Assembly: GCA_964057225.1 (NCBI GenBank) | Contig: OZ059895.1 | Span: 15,701,001-15,765,000 of the forward strand | Reading direction: 5' to 3' | DNA length: 64,000 nucleotides | DNA from: Auanema rhodensis | Taxonomy: Eukaryota > Nematoda > Chromadorea > Rhabditida > Rhabditidae | Part shown: piece by piece, positions 62,364 through 64,000 of the stretch | Numbering within the stretch: the first letter of the stretch is position 1 | Layout of the letters: every line of letters begins with the position of its first letter | The notes under the pieces: generated by a model | What the model was told of the DNA's origin: nothing | Databases searched by the model: none | The model's input: the letters and a program-made list of their open reading frames with translations, nothing else | Program-made: the position numbers and the translations under genes

Positions 62364-64000
62364 ATGAACAAGAAACCCAAACAAACAAGTTCAAAGTGTC
62401 TTGTAAGTAAAAGAACCTATTATTCCGGTTTAAAATTGACTTCCACATCATTTTCTTATTTTTCATTTTATTTTATATATATTTCGTTATAACCCTGTCT
62501 TTTTCATTATTTCTGATATTGAGCTAGCTTAATTATAATGTCTGGCTGAAGCTGTATTACTTCAGGGTCCTGGCGGTTCACAGAAAAATAGTGCAGACCA
62601 GCCACCACCCAAAAATAGTCTTTCAAAACCTACCTTTTGCAAATTTGTATCGCGAACTGAAAAGGTTTGGAATTTATAAATTTAATTACAAACTACTCTT
62701 TTCAGTTTACCAACAATTTTGAATTGTCGTATGAGAAATTAAAGCTGAAGGTAGGGGGATTTCCTAACAAAATTGAGTAATTATATTCAATCAGGCCCAA
62801 AAGGTATTGGAAGTAAATATTGATTCATTTCTTAATGTGAACTCATCAAGTTTTGGTGAAGAATCAAATTCCCAGGTATTTGACAATTTCGCCGGCAGAA
62901 TAATCAAAACATTCAGTCCAATTCTGATAGAAAGCGGCCCTATCCTGCCACCGAACAAGATTCTTCTGTTAGTACACGGATGCCCTCTTCAGATTCTCGG
63001 AGGGCACCTACCAACGAAGGAGTGAGATTGGCAATTAATAATACGCACCTTACCAGTCTTGACCTTTTTTTCAGTTTGGAGAAGTGGATGGACCAGTTAA
63101 CCAAAACGAACAATCACAATCTGGAGAAAATTTATATGATTTAAAACCTACTTTGGTATATTTCTATTATATAAGTTTTAAAGCGTTATTGAATTAAAAT
63201 TTAGGTAAACACAACGTTTGAAATGTTAAGAACTGAGAGAAGAATGCTAGACTATAATATGGAGAGATTGTGTGAAACGATTAACTCATGCGCGGTAATG
63301 AATTCTTTTAATACTATTATTTATTCTCTGTGAATTTTTAAAGAAGGAAATGGAAAATCGAGCGAAAGCTAAAGATGTAGATAAGAAAGCAGACTTTTTC
63401 GATCAAGAACCTCTCTGGAAGCGCATCATATCAGAAAATTCCAGTCAAAAGAATGATAATAAACCTTCTCATTTGAATTATCCTAATTTCTATAAGAGAG
63501 TGGGTTTTTCTGGAAATTGTTGAATTACAAATATTTTCTTTTTAGCCTATGTATTATGAGCCGCGAGATGTGCCGGGAATGATAGATTTAGTTAATAGTA
63601 ATAAGGTGAGAAAATAGTTATTTTCGCGTTCTTATGTTTATGTTTTCCAGTATTTCCAACCAAAATTAATTGATATGCTCACAGCCAAGAGGAGAGTTGA
63701 TATGGCGACTCATAAGAGAGAACATCAAGAATACACACGTAGATTAGAACAATGGAGACGTACCATAGACCGATGGGAAAAGTTTCCTTCAAAAATGTAA
63801 TGCTTCTATTTAATCTTCTATTTTTTATATATGTAATTATAGTAGTCGTGATAACAAGAATCGTCTCATTTATGAATCTATATTCCCCGATTTGAAGAAG
63901 GTAGTAAATCTGAGTCTTGTAATTACATAATCTTTTGACTGTAGATGCGCGAAGAAAAGGAAAGGTCTGGCAGAACTGAACGCATTAGTCTTCGTCAAGA
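62364..64000 (+). CDS. gei-8: N-CoR/SMRT-type nuclear receptor corepressor, 5' part
   Basis: Transcriptional corepressor scaffold; C. elegans counterpart GEI-8. Proposed ATG at 62364 (MNKKPKQTSSKCL) follows a TTTCTTAG acceptor. Early exons are low complexity (GPGGSQKNSADQPPPKNS, NNQNIQSNSDRKRPYPATEQ). Then LVNTTFEMLRTERRMLDYNM matches the N-CoR coiled coil; DQEPLWKRIISENSSQK matches its LVQIIYDEN segment; and IDMLTAKRRVDMATHKREHQ, EYTRRLEQWRRTIDRWEKFP, RLIYESIFPDLKKMREEKER match the helical region that precedes the first SANT domain. The SANT domains are expected past the right edge, so the gene is cut by the window. The first exons are less certain than the coiled-coil part. Confidence 0.8.

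Noticed and set aside
62876-62898. A 23-nt GT-AG unit in gei-8 that looked like an ultra-short intron
   Set aside because: A donor at 62837 gives an intron of 62 nt with the same acceptor and keeps the frame, so no unusual intron is needed.

Overview
The window is AT-rich nuclear DNA from a nematode. Nearly every gene is broken by short introns (mostly 43-80 nt) with TTTCAG-like acceptors. Several start codons sit directly behind a splice acceptor, as expected for spliced-leader trans-splicing, and the recognisable proteins have their closest named counterparts in Caenorhabditis. I cannot name the species. Exon joins were worked out by eye from reading-frame phase and family conservation, so outer gene limits are approximate where stated.

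Region 1 (1-16.8 kb) is extracellular and neuronal: a GABA-A-type receptor subunit (gab-1/LCCH3 type, +), an unrecognised cysteine-rich type I membrane protein (-), a very large secreted Ig/fibronectin-III protein (-) with a periodic E-box array in its first intron, and a small basic secreted protein (-). Region 2 (16.8-34.6 kb) is dense and mostly housekeeping: GDP-L-fucose synthase, a UBE2L3-type E2 (ubc-18), DNA polymerase alpha subunit B (div-1), the RNPS1 splicing factor (rnp-5), drebrin-like/ABP1 (dbn-1), then a minus-strand trio that looks like an operon (WIPI3/4-type epg-6, a ZNRD2 zinc-ribbon protein, mitochondrial rRNA methyltransferase MRM1), the WDR4/Trm82 tRNA-methyltransferase subunit, and a possible GPI-anchored GAS1-like protein. 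Head-to-head pairs recur: ubc-18/div-1, rnp-5/dbn-1, epg-6/WDR4, arf/gei-8.

Region 3 (34.6-39 kb) is a repeat island: a decayed Merlin (IS1016/IS1595-related) transposase, an inverted transposase fragment, direct repeats alternating with GC-rich hairpin spacers, and several long perfect inverted repeats.

Region 4 (39-60.5 kb) is an accessory cluster. After a GT31 glycosyltransferase come four minus-strand S28 serine-peptidase genes (A-D) interleaved with plus-strand nicotinic-like ligand-gated channel genes. Large shared blocks show it grew by segmental duplication: A + channel 1 + the start of channel 2, then B, then C, then D + an orphaned tail of channel 1 + channel 2. B and D are nearly identical. 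A is a patchwork of identical and diverged segments. C has lost the catalytic serine. The peptidase promoters share a TATA box and GATA sites, suggesting gut expression.

Region 5 (61-64 kb) holds an ARF1-type GTPase (-) and the 5' part of an N-CoR/SMRT-type corepressor (gei-8, +) that runs off the right edge.
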